Shown here one piece after another: positions 6,656-17,381 of a DNA stretch of 64,000 nucleotides. The first letter of the stretch is position 1. Each line of letters opens with the position of its first letter. The position numbers were made by a program, and so were the translations under genes. The DNA comes from Desulfonatronovibrio hydrogenovorans DSM 9292 (GTDB lineage: Bacteria; Desulfobacterota; Desulfovibrionia; Desulfovibrionales; Desulfonatronovibrionaceae). The stretch lies in contig NZ_JMKT01000015.1 of the NCBI RefSeq assembly GCF_000686525.1, forward strand, positions 62,001 through 126,000, written 5' to 3'. The notes beneath the pieces were generated by a model that was given only the letters and a program-made list of their open reading frames with translations, did not search any database and had not been told where the DNA came from.

Positions 6656-8275
6656 TTACTCCCAGCCTGGTTGGTTAGTTCTCATGGATTCAGCAAGGTC
6701 ATAGGCGTATTCTCCTACTGTCCTGGCCCATCTGGAATAAACCATCTGTCTGGAAGCTTCCTGAAAGTCCTCCCTCTCCAGGGCTGCCAGCATCCGTTCA
6801 AAACTCAGCAGTCCTTGGATAGAGGTCTGTCTGGTCATCCTGATCAGTACTTCCTGCCTGGTACTGGAAAGATCTTTATAGACCGGGATCAACCTGGCCA
6901 GCTCTTCATGGATGGCTTGATTTTCCGGACTCATCCGGGCTTGGACATCTGATTCAACTCTGACTAGAGCAGGCTCTTCCTCTGGCTGTTCATGGTAGAG
7001 ATCTGACTGCAAGCTTGGTTCCCTTGGATCATCTTGAATCAGTGAATCAGCTGATGCTGGCTGGTCTGCCCTTGTGGTTTCCAGATGATCCGCTTTAGCC
7101 TGACCTAAGACAAGATTTTCTTGCAATGCTTCTGTCTCAGGGGATGAGGATTTCAGTTCAGGCTGAGTGTGCATCTGTGCTTCAAGGGGATCATCACTTT
7201 TGGCTTCAAATGCACCAGTGTCAGGTAAAATGGTCTGCTGATCTGAATGATGGATGGATTCAAAAGAACCTGGAGATTCAGTCTTCCACGGGGATAGAAG
7301 AAGCACCCCGGCCATGATGTTTTCTCTGTATGGACTGAGCCACAATCCAGCAGCAGCTACCATCAGGATGATGCTTCCAATCAGGGCATATCTGAATCTG
7401 GTCCTGACTGGCTGTCCCTCAAGATCGTGATATACTTCTTTAATAATCGAAGATCCGACCTTTCTTCGTCCATATCCAAAGGCAGTGACCAGGGCGTTAT
7501 CGCAAATTATGTTGATTTTTCTGGGAATACCCGTGGAATATTGAAAAATTTTTTTAATCGCTCTTTTGGTGAAAATATGTTCGGACTTGGCTCCAGCCTT
7601 TTTAAGCCTGTGCAGGATATAGTCCCTGGTGTGTTCTTCTGAAAGAGGCTTGAGGGTAGCTCTTATGGCGATGCGTTGTCTTAGCTGTCTCATTTCCTTT
7701 TTGTCCAGGATGTCATCCAGTTCGTTCTGGCCGATGAGAAAGATCTGAAGCAGTTTGTCCTTGCTGGTTTCCAGGTTGGAGAGCATCCGCAGGTTTTCCA
7801 GGGTCTTGACTGGCATGTTCTGGGCGTCGTCAATAACCAGAATGACATTGTATCCATTCTGGTACTCCTGGATAAGGGTTGAGTGCAGTTGCCTGACCAG
7901 TTCAAAAATTTCATCTTCCAGAGGCAGGGCGTGATAAGGCTGGTCTTTTTCAGGTAGTGAGCTGAGGGCTCCGGGCAGTTCCAGGCCAAGTTCTGAATAT
8001 ATGGTCAGCAAAAGACCCTTGAAACTCAGATTGGAATTAAAGACGAATACTGTCTTGATTTTTGTCCGGTCACTCCATTTATTCAGAAAGGTCCGGATGA
8101 CCGTTGTCTTACCTAGACCCACCTCACCGGTCAGGGAGACGAAACCTTTTCTGTTCTTCAGCCCATAGATCAAGGAGGCATATGATTCCTTGTGGCTGGG
8201 ACTCATATAGAAAAAGTAGGGATCAGGTGTTATATGAAAAGGCTCTTTATTGAACCCGAAATGATCAAGATACAT
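6656..8275 (-). CDS. XrtA-system ExeA-type secretion ATPase
   Basis: A 539-residue protein with an N-terminal AAA ATPase of the ExeA/GspA type (TIGR03015-like). Walker A is at 50-57 (GEVGLGKT) and Walker B at 144-150 (VILVIDD). A single membrane helix at about 297-314 follows, and then an acidic, low-complexity periplasmic part ending in a small helical region. This subfamily is a regular member of PEP-CTERM/EPS loci, where it probably powers or gates envelope assembly; its exact substrate is unknown. It is first in a two-gene unit with the CPBP protein, and a terminator at 8319-8353 separates it from prsT upstream. Confidence 0.9.
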   Translation of the reverse strand: MYLDHFGFNKEPFHITPDPYFFYMSPSHKESYASLIYGLKNRKGFVSLTGEVGLGKTTVIRTFLNKWSDRTKIKTVFVFNSNLSFKGLLLTIYSELGLELPGALSSLPEKDQPYHALPLEDEIFELVRQLHSTLIQEYQNGYNVILVIDDAQNMPVKTLENLRMLSNLETSKDKLLQIFLIGQNELDDILDKKEMRQLRQRIAIRATLKPLSEEHTRDYILHRLKKAGAKSEHIFTKRAIKKIFQYSTGIPRKINIICDNALVTAFGYGRRKVGSSIIKEVYHDLEGQPVRTRFRYALIGSIILMVAAAGLWLSPYRENIMAGVLLLSPWKTESPGSFESIHHSDQQTILPDTGAFEAKSDDPLEAQMHTQPELKSSSPETEALQENLVLGQAKADHLETTRADQPASADSLIQDDPREPSLQSDLYHEQPEEEPALVRVESDVQARMSPENQAIHEELARLIPVYKDLSSTRQEVLIRMTRQTSIQGLLSFERMLAALEREDFQEASRQMVYSRWARTVGEYAYDLAESMRTNQPGWE

Positions 8276-8318
8276 GATAGTTATTGAATTGAACTGGTTT
8301 CAAGATTTCTTAGGAGTT

Positions 8319-8353
8319 AAAAAAGCGGGTGAGTGACTACACCCGCCCGCTTT
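8319..8353 (-). terminator. Rho-independent terminator after prsT
   Basis: On minus, a GC-rich hairpin (GCGGGCGGGTG, loop, CACCCGC) ends in six T residues at 8324-8319. It separates the TPR gene from the ATPase operon. Confidence 0.88.
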
Positions 8354-8373
8354 AATCTAGTTATTCAAGCTGG

Positions 8374-10788
8374 TTATCCTTCTTCTTCCAGCTGTTTCAT
8401 AAGGGCCTGAGCTTTTTCATGCTCAGGAAACGGTTGATCCGAGCTGAAGGCTGTTTGAAGATGTCTTTTGGCCTCAGCAGGATTTCCATATCCATGCTGG
8501 GCAATGGCCATGTGATAGTTTATGGTTGGGCTATGAGGAGCACCCCGTAGGGCATCCTGGAACTGGGCAATGGCACTGACGTATGCTCCTCTTTTCAGGT
8601 AAATCCAGCCCAGGGTGTCACTGATGGCCGGGTCGTCAGGGTGCTGCCTTTTGGCTTGCTGAGCAAGTCCCAGGGCTTCATCAAGATTTCCCCCGGTTTC
8701 AGCAATTATCCAGGCCAGGTTGTTGGCTGCAGGTGCAAAAGCAGGATTCTGATTCAATACTTGTCTGAAATACTCGGCTGCCTGCTCCAGGTCATCTTTT
8801 TCCTGAAACAATATACCAAGGTTCATGAGTACTGGAAGGGCATCTGGTTGGTTTTTCAATAAGCTCTTGTTGCTTTCAATAGCTTTGTCGATATTTCCTT
8901 GAGCAGTGTAGAGTCCGGCAAGGTTCTGGTAAGGTGTTGACCAGTCCGGATTCGCCTGTACAGCCAGCAAAAGGTCATGTTCAGCTCCATCGAAATCTCT
9001 TCTTCCCATGAGTACAAGTGCCCGGCTGTTGTGAAGAAATGACCTCATAACTTGATCTTGGGGGTATTCTCCAAGTTTTATGTCAATGAAGCGTAATGCC
9101 TGATCAGGATCACCTTGAGCCATGAAGGACTGAACAATGCTTTGCAAGAGGACTGTATTGGTCGGCGCCTTTTCAAGTCCGGCCTTGAAATGGTTCCTGG
9201 CCTGCTCCGGCTTGTTTCTGGCCATGGAAACGCTGCCCAGATAATAGTAAGAATCAGGATTGTCTGGATCAGTTTCAAGAAGCGTCTTGAATGATTCCTC
9301 AGCCATGTCCCAGTCCTGTCGAGCCATCCCCACCTGCCCAATCATCAGATACGCCCGGCTCAGCCCTGGTTGAAGCACAGCTGCTCTGCGCGCAAACTCC
9401 AGTGCCTGGTCAAGATTTCCCCTCCCAAACATTTGTTCTGACTGTAACATATTGGCCCGGACATGTTCAGGGTTTAATTCAAGTGTCCTGTTCAAGTGTT
9501 CCCGGCTTCTGTTATCCCTTCCCAGTCCAATATTGGCCAGAGCCATATTGAAATGCACATCAGGATGCTCAGGATTAATCTCCAGCAACCTTTGCAGGGT
9601 GCTTTCGGCTGCACTATGTTTGTGTTCCTGAAGTTCACGTCTGGCTTTCAGCAACAGTATGTCAACATCATTGCGGTCCGTCTCCAGCACTTTGGCAATT
9701 CTGAGGTCTGCCTTTTCAAACTGACCAGTGTTAAAATAGAATGAAGCCAGCCTCCTGGTGGGTCGGATGTCATCCGGGAATTCATTTTCAGCCATTTGAT
9801 AATACTCATAGGCATGGTCATGCTGATTAAATCCCTGATGAAATTCAGCCAGGTTCAAAAGGGGCTGGATTTTTCCAGGATTGTTTTTTTGTGATTTCTC
9901 AAGGGTGGCCAAGGCCTTTTCATGGTTCTCCTGCTGGAGATGAAACTGGGCAAGAACCAGATAAAAATCCGGGGTATGGGGATCCTGGTCTATGGCTTTT
10001 AATAGGTACTCCTCGGCTTTGTCGTTTTGGCCAGTTTGGGCAAAGAATCTGCCTAGAGTGACCTTATGCATAGGCTCATCCGGATATCTGATCACGATAT
10101 CCCGCAAAGCATTTTCTGCCTGCTCTAACTTGTCCTGCTGAGAATAAATCGTAGCAAGCTGATACCCAGCAGGCGATGTATCAACCTTCATGTCCTGGGC
10201 ATCAATCAACACCTGTTCAGCTTCCTTGGTCTTTCCTCCAGCCAGATAAAGTCGGCTTAAAAACATTCTTGCCTGAAGGTTGTCAGGCTCAAGTCGGACC
10301 ACTTTTTTCCCGTCCTCAATGGCGTCGACCAGATTCCCCTGCTGGGCTAGGACCCTTGACCTGATCAAAAGGCCATGAGGATTGTCGGCCTCAATTTCCA
10401 AAATCCTTCTAGCCATGTCCATGGCCTCGTCATGCTGATTTCCCAAGGCATACAAGGTAGCCACCCTGGCCAGAGCCTTGATATGCACAGGATCATTTTC
10501 GATTGCCTGATTATAGGCCCTGAATGCCGGCCCAAAGTCTTGCATGCCTGCATACACCTCTCCCAGGGCAAAGTGAGCCTGAGCACTGCCTGGGTCAATC
10601 TGCAGAGCGTTGCGTAAAGATATCTCTGCTTCATTCAATTTCCCCTGTTCCAGGCTCTTTTGCCCGTCCTCAAGATGCCGGGAAAATTTCTCTTCCGGGC
10701 TTGCGCAGGCCTGAATCACCAGAAGGGCCATGAATGTGCTGATTATAAGCGGCAGTTTGAAATTGATGAAAGAACCTTTCTTCAGCAT
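8374..10788 (-). CDS. prsT: PEP-CTERM system TPR lipoprotein PrsT
   Basis: An 804-residue protein with a lipoprotein signal (hydrophobic stretch ending VIQAC, Cys at about 28) followed by about twenty tetratricopeptide repeats over the remaining length. It matches the PrsT family (TIGR02917-like), which accompanies exosortase/EPS clusters. It is probably attached to the outer or inner membrane and acts as a periplasmic scaffold for polymer synthesis or export. It is somewhat shorter than typical PrsT proteins (around 900 residues, from memory). GGGAG precedes the ATG. It is a single-gene unit ended by the hairpin at 8319-8353 and faces the prsR-like gene across a 600-base regulatory gap. Confidence 0.9.
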   Translation of the reverse strand: MLKKGSFINFKLPLIISTFMALLVIQACASPEEKFSRHLEDGQKSLEQGKLNEAEISLRNALQIDPGSAQAHFALGEVYAGMQDFGPAFRAYNQAIENDPVHIKALARVATLYALGNQHDEAMDMARRILEIEADNPHGLLIRSRVLAQQGNLVDAIEDGKKVVRLEPDNLQARMFLSRLYLAGGKTKEAEQVLIDAQDMKVDTSPAGYQLATIYSQQDKLEQAENALRDIVIRYPDEPMHKVTLGRFFAQTGQNDKAEEYLLKAIDQDPHTPDFYLVLAQFHLQQENHEKALATLEKSQKNNPGKIQPLLNLAEFHQGFNQHDHAYEYYQMAENEFPDDIRPTRRLASFYFNTGQFEKADLRIAKVLETDRNDVDILLLKARRELQEHKHSAAESTLQRLLEINPEHPDVHFNMALANIGLGRDNRSREHLNRTLELNPEHVRANMLQSEQMFGRGNLDQALEFARRAAVLQPGLSRAYLMIGQVGMARQDWDMAEESFKTLLETDPDNPDSYYYLGSVSMARNKPEQARNHFKAGLEKAPTNTVLLQSIVQSFMAQGDPDQALRFIDIKLGEYPQDQVMRSFLHNSRALVLMGRRDFDGAEHDLLLAVQANPDWSTPYQNLAGLYTAQGNIDKAIESNKSLLKNQPDALPVLMNLGILFQEKDDLEQAAEYFRQVLNQNPAFAPAANNLAWIIAETGGNLDEALGLAQQAKRQHPDDPAISDTLGWIYLKRGAYVSAIAQFQDALRGAPHSPTINYHMAIAQHGYGNPAEAKRHLQTAFSSDQPFPEHEKAQALMKQLEEEG

Positions 10789-11151
10789 TGCTGGTCTCCC
10801 TGATTAGGATTTTTATTTTGTGCCTGTTGGCTCAGCTTGCACCTGTCAGTGTTTACCCAAGGCTTTCCAGGCAGCAAAGCTGATTTGATGTTAGCTTGCA
10901 ATTTTGAAACCAGTCTTGCCCTTCCTTACCGGATCTGATGTTGCAACATGAGTTATCTTCTTAAAATCAAAGGTTTTTTCAGAACACCTTTTACTAAAGG
11001 GGAGGGTTAGGGGAGCTGGGAATTGCCTGGTGTTGTGAAAGGCAGATCTTTGTTTGAAATAAGAGCAATGGGGTAATATTCTGTTTTTATTGATAAAAAA
11101 TCAAGCATGTCAGTGTTGGAGATTGATTGGGCAAGCTTTTTAAAAACATCT

Positions 11152-11208
11152 TGCAAACATTTGCAGATCATATGCAAAAATATTTCATTGGTTTTGCAAA
11201 AATTTGCT
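11152..11208. promoter_or_regulatory. Paired TGCA-N6-TGCA sites, putative activator binding region
   Basis: TGCAAA-CA-TTTGCA (11152-11165) is a perfect 6-bp inverted repeat. TGCAAA-AA-TTTGCT (11195-11208) repeats the same architecture 43 bp on, with a half site TGCAAA at 11173 between them. They sit about 100-155 bp upstream of the sigma-54-type promoter at 11294, the usual place for an enhancer-binding protein. The rest of the 10789-11412 gap holds no other gene I can support. Confidence 0.6.
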
Positions 11209-11293
11209 TTTTTAATGATCCTCAAACGTAGTCCTGTGTTGATAGTTTAATTATTGCGGGTAGTTAATATTGATTATTTCTTTTTTCATGCTC

Positions 11294-11309
11294 TGGCATG
11301 GTAATGGCA
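11294..11309 (+). promoter_or_regulatory. Sigma-54-type promoter of the prsR-like gene
   Basis: TGGCATG-GTAA-TGGCA fits the -24/-12 consensus at all but two conserved positions, with GG and GC 10 bases apart. The predicted start is near 11320, giving a leader of about 90 bases before the chosen ATG at 11413. Confidence 0.65.
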
Positions 11310-11329
11310 AATTCAAGTCATTACCATGC
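11296..11329. repeat. 11-bp perfect inverted repeat over the prsR promoter
   Basis: GCATGGTAATG (11296-11306) and CATTACCATGC (11319-11329) are exact complements separated by 12 bases. The left arm overlaps both promoter elements and the right arm covers the predicted transcription start. It looks like an operator more than an RNA hairpin, because most of the left arm would lie upstream of +1. Confidence 0.6.
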
Positions 11330-11412
11330 AACGGAAATTGCCTGTTCAAAGCAGGGAATTTCCCAATAACCCTTGGAGTCAGGCATTCTGGGCTGTTTTT
11401 TTGCTGATAATT

Positions 11413-12765
<1,353 letters not shown>

Positions 12766-12768
12766 TTC

Positions 12769-14298
12769 ATGAAGAACATACCAAAGATTGAGTGGCGTCC
12801 TTATGTCGAAGTACTGGTCAGGCGAAAATGGTGGATTATCATTCCGGTTGTGCTTTCCATTATATCCGGAGGCATATACCTTAAGAAAAGCCCCAAAACC
12901 TATCGTGCCTCCACCTTGATCCTGGTAGAAGCCCAGCGTGTTCCGAGGGACTTTGTTCCAAGCACGGTTTCAGACAACCTTCAGACAAGACTGCAGACAA
13001 TTTCACAACAGGTCCACAGTCGGACCAACCTTGAAAGCATAATCCAGCGTTTTGAGCTCTATCCAGCGCAACATGAGGTCATGCCTGGTTATTTTTCCAG
13101 GGCAAAGAGAAAGGCTTTATCGATGATCGGATTCAGTCAGGCAGCGGCTAAGGAGCAGGAGAGTGAACCCCCCTCAATGCAGCAGCTGGTGCAGAATGTA
13201 AGGAGCAAGATAGACATAACCTTGAGAGCCAGGAACCAGGCCTTTGAGATTTCATTTGAGTGGCCTGATCCCCAGGTGGCTGCGAGGGTCACCAATGCCA
13301 TAGCCTCACAGTTTATTGACCAGAATTTAAGAGTCAGAGAAGAAATGGCAATGGGTACTACCAGATTTTTGGACTCGGAAGTTAGAAGACTTCAACATGA
13401 ACTGGAACAAAGAGAAGTGGCCCTGGAACAGTTCAAAAGATCAAATATGGGACGTCTTCCCAGCCAGCTGCAATCAAACCTGAACATACTGAGTCAGCTC
13501 AAGGAAGAATTGAGCAGGGCGGAAAACCAGAGTGATCAGATCAGGCAGCAGATTCAGCAGACTCAGAGCCAGGCTCAACTGCAGGCTCAACAGCATCTTT
13601 ATGACTTTGATACTTATGATGCAGATATGTTCGGCAATCCAGAGCTGGCATCCTTGAAAAAGCTCCTTGATGACTTGAGGGACAGGTATACAGAGCAACA
13701 CCCTGAGGTTCAGGCAGTGAAAAGAAGATTGGAACGTCTGGAAAATGAACTTTCCCAGACGCCTGCTGTTGCCCAGAATCCGGTTTTCTCAGCTGAAGAT
13801 ATGCTCACCTCGCATTTGAGCCAGATGAGAACCCGTCTTAATGACAATGAAAGGAGGACCAGGGAGCTTAGAGGACAGATCAGACTTTATGAAGATAGAG
13901 TTGAACAGACATCGGAAGTTGAGCTGGAGCTGAGAAACCTGGAGCGGGACTATAACGCTGTTAACGACAGATTTCAGGTGTTGCTCAGGCGTAAGCTGGA
14001 TGCTGAACTGGCCGAACAGATGGAGAGGAGACAACAGGGTGAACAATTCAGAGTTATTGACCCGGCGATTACACCTGACAGACCCTTTAAGCCGGATAGA
14101 AACAGGATCATGTTTCTGGCCATGGTCTTCGGTCTGGGTATGGGCGGAGGCATGGCCTTCCTGCGTGAAGGAATGGACTCGGCGTTTTACAGTTCTGATG
14201 AGGTGGAGCATGTCTTAAAACCAAAGATGCTGATCAGTCTGCCCCCAGTAAAAAACAATAGAACAATTAAAAAAAGATTCTTTCGGTGGAGAAGATGA
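12769..14298 (+). CDS. XrtA-system chain-length determinant (Wzz/GumC type)
   Basis: A 509-residue polysaccharide co-polymerase (TIGR03007-like). There is a transmembrane helix at about 21-38, a long periplasmic part rich in heptads and Gln (about 180-430, coiled coil), and a second helix near the C-terminus (about 445-465) before a short cytosolic tail. Such proteins set polymer length and link synthesis to export, usually under control of the tyrosine kinase encoded next. It starts three bases after the prsR-like stop, and its own stop overlaps the kinase start (ATGA), so the three genes are probably co-transcribed. Confidence 0.92.
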   Translation: MKNIPKIEWRPYVEVLVRRKWWIIIPVVLSIISGGIYLKKSPKTYRASTLILVEAQRVPRDFVPSTVSDNLQTRLQTISQQVHSRTNLESIIQRFELYPAQHEVMPGYFSRAKRKALSMIGFSQAAAKEQESEPPSMQQLVQNVRSKIDITLRARNQAFEISFEWPDPQVAARVTNAIASQFIDQNLRVREEMAMGTTRFLDSEVRRLQHELEQREVALEQFKRSNMGRLPSQLQSNLNILSQLKEELSRAENQSDQIRQQIQQTQSQAQLQAQQHLYDFDTYDADMFGNPELASLKKLLDDLRDRYTEQHPEVQAVKRRLERLENELSQTPAVAQNPVFSAEDMLTSHLSQMRTRLNDNERRTRELRGQIRLYEDRVEQTSEVELELRNLERDYNAVNDRFQVLLRRKLDAELAEQMERRQQGEQFRVIDPAITPDRPFKPDRNRIMFLAMVFGLGMGGGMAFLREGMDSAFYSSDEVEHVLKPKMLISLPPVKNNRTIKKRFFRWRR

Positions 14299-15089
14299 GC
14301 AAAATATTTGAAGCCTTGCAAAGGGCCGAGCAGGAGAATGTGCTTCCTCGATCTGAGAAATTCAGTTCAGTAGAAAATGTCGATGTCACAGGAGATCTCT
14401 CGGAGAAGCTTGTGGTTGTGAATAGGCCGGGGTCTGTTGCTGCAGAGCAGTTCAGGTTCCTGCGCTCACAAATTGTAAGGCCTATCGAGGGTTCAGCCCC
14501 TAAAACCATTCTTATTACGAGTTCTCTGCAGGGTGAAGGAAAGACTTTTACGGCTTGTAATCTTGCTGTGACTATTGCCCAGGGAATGGATGAGTATGTC
14601 CTGCTGGTTGATGCAGACCTGAGAAGTCCAAGGGTGCATAGTTTTTTTGGTTATGACCGGGCTGAAAAAGGCCTGGCAACACATCTGGAGTACAATGAAC
14701 CGCTGCCCTCTCTTTTTAAAAAAACAGCCATCAGCAAGCTCACAATCCTGCCTGCTGGACAGGAAACAGACAACCCTTCCGAACTGCTTTCCTCCCAGAA
14801 GATGCATTCATTTATTTCCGAAGTACGGGATCGCTACCCGGATCGGTTGATTATTTTTGACAGCCCCCCGGTCAACCTTGCTCCGGAGACCATGGTCATA
14901 GCAAAGGAGGTGGATGCGATTTTTGTTGTGCTTTTGCGGGGAAAGACACCCAGACACATAGTCAAATCAACTCTGGAGCGGTTTCAAAAAGAAAAGGTCA
15001 AAGGGGTAATTTTTAATCAAGACCCTGATATAGCAAAAACCAAGTACTATTCTTATGGCTATGGATATGGGTCAGGCAAGAGTGCTTAG
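14295..15089 (+). CDS. XrtA-system BY-type tyrosine autokinase
   Basis: A 264-residue CpsD/Wzc-like kinase (TIGR03018-like). It has Walker A (SSLQGEGKT, 76-84), Walker A'/B (VLLVDADLR, 102-110) and a C-terminal tyrosine cluster (YYSYGYGYG) as autophosphorylation site. It should form rings with the chain-length determinant and, by cycling phosphorylation, control polymerisation. The ATG at 14295 overlaps the preceding stop as ATGA and has GGTGGAG in front. An in-frame start nine bases earlier is less likely. Confidence 0.93.
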   Translation: MSKIFEALQRAEQENVLPRSEKFSSVENVDVTGDLSEKLVVVNRPGSVAAEQFRFLRSQIVRPIEGSAPKTILITSSLQGEGKTFTACNLAVTIAQGMDEYVLLVDADLRSPRVHSFFGYDRAEKGLATHLEYNEPLPSLFKKTAISKLTILPAGQETDNPSELLSSQKMHSFISEVRDRYPDRLIIFDSPPVNLAPETMVIAKEVDAIFVVLLRGKTPRHIVKSTLERFQKEKVKGVIFNQDPDIAKTKYYSYGYGYGSGKSA

Positions 15090-15159
15090 TTGCAGCAATA
15101 AAGATGGATTGCCAGCAGATGTTGTCGGTCTTCGCAGATAATCTGAATGGGAGGCGAAG

Positions 15160-16554
15160 ATGATAAAGATATTTCACAAATATTATCCGGTGCGCAATCT
15201 GCTTTTCTTCATGATTGAAGGTGGGTTGATCTTTCTGAGCATATGGATGGTAATTCTGTTGATCTACTCGGGATCAATGCCTTATGATCCGGAAAAGATA
15301 AGCATATGGGCTAGAATACTTCTGATAGGGGTCTTGATTCAGCTTATTATGTATTATCACGATCTTTATGAGTTCAGATATAAAACCGGGATGTTTGAGC
15401 TTAGTGTCAAAATTGTTCAATCCATAGGAGTGTCTTGTCTTATTCTGGCCGGGCTCTATTACTTTTTTCCTCAGTTGGTTCTGGAACAGGGAATATTTTT
15501 TATTGGCATTTTTATTATGCTTTCATTCCTGGTCTCCTGGAGGATTATTTACCAGTATGCAGCACAAAGAAAGCTTTGGAACGAAAAAATAGTGATTTTA
15601 GGCGATGGAAACCTGGCCAGGATGATCAGCGATGAAGTCCGTCAAAACCTGGATTCCGGGTATTCTATCAGTGCTTTTTTTTCGAATCCTGGAAAGTCCG
15701 GCCTGGCTGAGGAACTTGGTGTGGAAAAAAAGGATGATTATGATCAGCTGTGCGAATATGCTCTGCATAACGGAATAAGTAAAATAGTGGTTGCCCTTGA
15801 AGAGAGAAGAGGCCGTTCTCCTATCCAGTCTTTGCTGAACTGCAAAATGCAGGGGATAAAGGTCCTGGATGGGGTTTCATTTTATGAACAGGTTACAGGC
15901 AAGATACTGGCCGGAAGCATCCCGCCGAGCTGGCTCGTTTTTTCCGATGGATTCCGAAGAAGCCGTCTGACCATCCTGGCCAAAAGGGGACTTGACATAG
16001 TCTTCTCCCTGACCGGCATTCTCTTGAGTGCCCCAGTCCAGATAGCTGCAGCTGTGCTTGTTAAAACAACTTCTCCGGGTCCTGTTTTTTATAAGCAGGT
16101 CAGGGTCGGGCAGATGGGCAGACAGTTCAAGGTGATTAAGTTCAGGACCATGCGTCAGGATGCCGAAGCTAAGAGTGGTGCTGTCTGGGCGGAGGAGGAT
16201 GACCCCAGGATCACCCCAGTGGGTAAAATTTTCAGGAAACTGAGGATTGATGAGCTTCCGCAGTTCTGGAACGTTATCAAGGGAGAGATGAGTTTTGTGG
16301 GTCCAAGGCCTGAACGGCCGGTTTTTGTTGAACAGCTTAAAACGGTGCTTCCCTATTATGGGGAACGACATACAGTTAAACCGGGTATCACTGGATGGGC
16401 TCAGGTCAGTTACCCATACGGTGCTTCAGAGGATGATGCCCTCAGAAAGCTCGAATATGACCTTTTCTATATCAAGCACCTGTCTTTGATTTTTGATTTG
16501 TACATTGTTTTAAAGACCGTTAAAACTGTTTTGGCAGGAAGCGGTGCAAGGTGA
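15160..16554 (+). CDS. Polyprenyl-phosphate sugar-1-phosphate transferase (initiating enzyme)
   Basis: A 464-residue polyprenyl glycosylphosphotransferase, PEP-CTERM type (TIGR03013-like). Four N-terminal membrane helices and a CoA-binding-like cytosolic domain (about 140-250) precede the catalytic bacterial sugar transferase domain (about 265-460). The latter contains KRGLDIV, KFRTM, the DELPQ/NV segment, SFVGPRPE and KPGITGWAQV. It moves a sugar-1-phosphate from a nucleotide sugar to undecaprenyl phosphate, the first step of repeat-unit assembly at the inner membrane. GGGAGG precedes the ATG. Confidence 0.94.
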   Translation: MIKIFHKYYPVRNLLFFMIEGGLIFLSIWMVILLIYSGSMPYDPEKISIWARILLIGVLIQLIMYYHDLYEFRYKTGMFELSVKIVQSIGVSCLILAGLYYFFPQLVLEQGIFFIGIFIMLSFLVSWRIIYQYAAQRKLWNEKIVILGDGNLARMISDEVRQNLDSGYSISAFFSNPGKSGLAEELGVEKKDDYDQLCEYALHNGISKIVVALEERRGRSPIQSLLNCKMQGIKVLDGVSFYEQVTGKILAGSIPPSWLVFSDGFRRSRLTILAKRGLDIVFSLTGILLSAPVQIAAAVLVKTTSPGPVFYKQVRVGQMGRQFKVIKFRTMRQDAEAKSGAVWAEEDDPRITPVGKIFRKLRIDELPQFWNVIKGEMSFVGPRPERPVFVEQLKTVLPYYGERHTVKPGITGWAQVSYPYGASEDDALRKLEYDLFYIKHLSLIFDLYIVLKTVKTVLAGSGAR

Positions 16555-16632
16555 GCCTTGTGCCTGGTTTGTGTTTTTCCCTTTCATCTACTTGAAGGCT
16601 TTTATCAATTAATCATTGTAAAGGAGGACTGT

Positions 16633-17211
16633 ATGAAGGCCAGGTTAAGAGAAGTTTCCGGTATTTTGTTTATTTTGTTTATTTCTGCCATCCTTGCCGG
16701 TCCTGTTCATTCGGGGCAGGAGAACGAATACTATATAATTGGTAAAGGTGATGTTCTGGATATTATCGTCTGGAAAGAGCCGGAACTGAGCAGTCAGGTC
16801 AAGGTCAGGGTGGATGGAAGGATCAGCATGCCCCTGGTCGATGACATACTGGCAGCTGGAATGACTCCGGTTGAATTGAAGCAAGAACTGACCGGACACT
16901 TGTCTGAATTTATCGAGGGACCTGAAGTGACTGTAATCGTTCAGAATCAGATCAGCAAATCATACTATGTCCTGGGCGAGGTAGCCCAGCAGGGGGAGTT
17001 CCCCATAGAGAAGGATATAACCCTGCTGCAGGCCCTGGCCAAATCCCAGGGACTCACTGAGTGGGCAAGCAAGAGAAACATTTTTATTCTCAGACAAACA
17101 GATGATGGGGAAGAAAGGATCAGCATTGACTACAGGGAAATAATCAGAGGCAATGATCCTGCTCAGAATATTCGAATCATGCCCGGTGATACTTTGGTGG
17201 TACCATATTAG
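16633..17211 (+). CDS. XrtA-system polysaccharide export protein (Wza-like)
   Basis: A 192-residue exported protein with a Sec signal peptide (ending VHSG) and no lipobox cysteine. The Poly_export domain (YYIIGKGDVLDIIVW to about residue 110) and one SLBB domain follow (TIGR03027-like). It is much shorter than Wza, as usual in this family, and probably forms the periplasmic part of the export channel together with the barrel protein encoded next. I moved the start to 16633 because AAGGAGG precedes that ATG and the signal peptide starts there. Confidence 0.92.
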   Translation: MKARLREVSGILFILFISAILAGPVHSGQENEYYIIGKGDVLDIIVWKEPELSSQVKVRVDGRISMPLVDDILAAGMTPVELKQELTGHLSEFIEGPEVTVIVQNQISKSYYVLGEVAQQGEFPIEKDITLLQALAKSQGLTEWASKRNIFILRQTDDGEERISIDYREIIRGNDPAQNIRIMPGDTLVVPY

Positions 17212-17280
17212 GCTGGATCATTTTGCCGGTTTTTTAGTAATATCTAAATAATTCCGGCCCTTGTGGAGATGATCAATGTC

Positions 17281-17329
17281 CAGGCCGAGGGTGTTTTGAG
17301 TATCGGCCTGTAAGGCTGTCAGGGACAGC
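17281..17329 (+). other. Two adjacent hairpins in the leader of the barrel gene
   Basis: CAGGCCGA/TCGGCCTG (17281-17310, 14-base loop) and GCTGTC-AGG-GACAGC (17315-17329) are perfect stems in the 170-base gap between the export and barrel genes. Neither is followed by a T run, so they look like leader or processing structures and not terminators. Confidence 0.45.
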
Positions 17330-17381
17330 TGGCGATTGATTTTGCTTCATGAAGGAACCTCTAATTCTGATGAGGTAAGTA

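Noticed and set aside
11326-11412. Earlier start for the prsR-like gene
   Set aside because: The extra 29 residues are unlike the family, and the ATG lies in the right arm of an inverted repeat next to the predicted transcription start.
17213-17246. T-rich stretch after a weak GGC/GCC stem behind the export gene as terminator
   Set aside because: The stem has only three secure pairs; readthrough is more likely.
17331-17345. TGGCGATTGATTTTGC as a sigma-54 promoter
   Set aside because: GG and GC are 11 bases apart; sigma-54 promoters tolerate very little change from 10.
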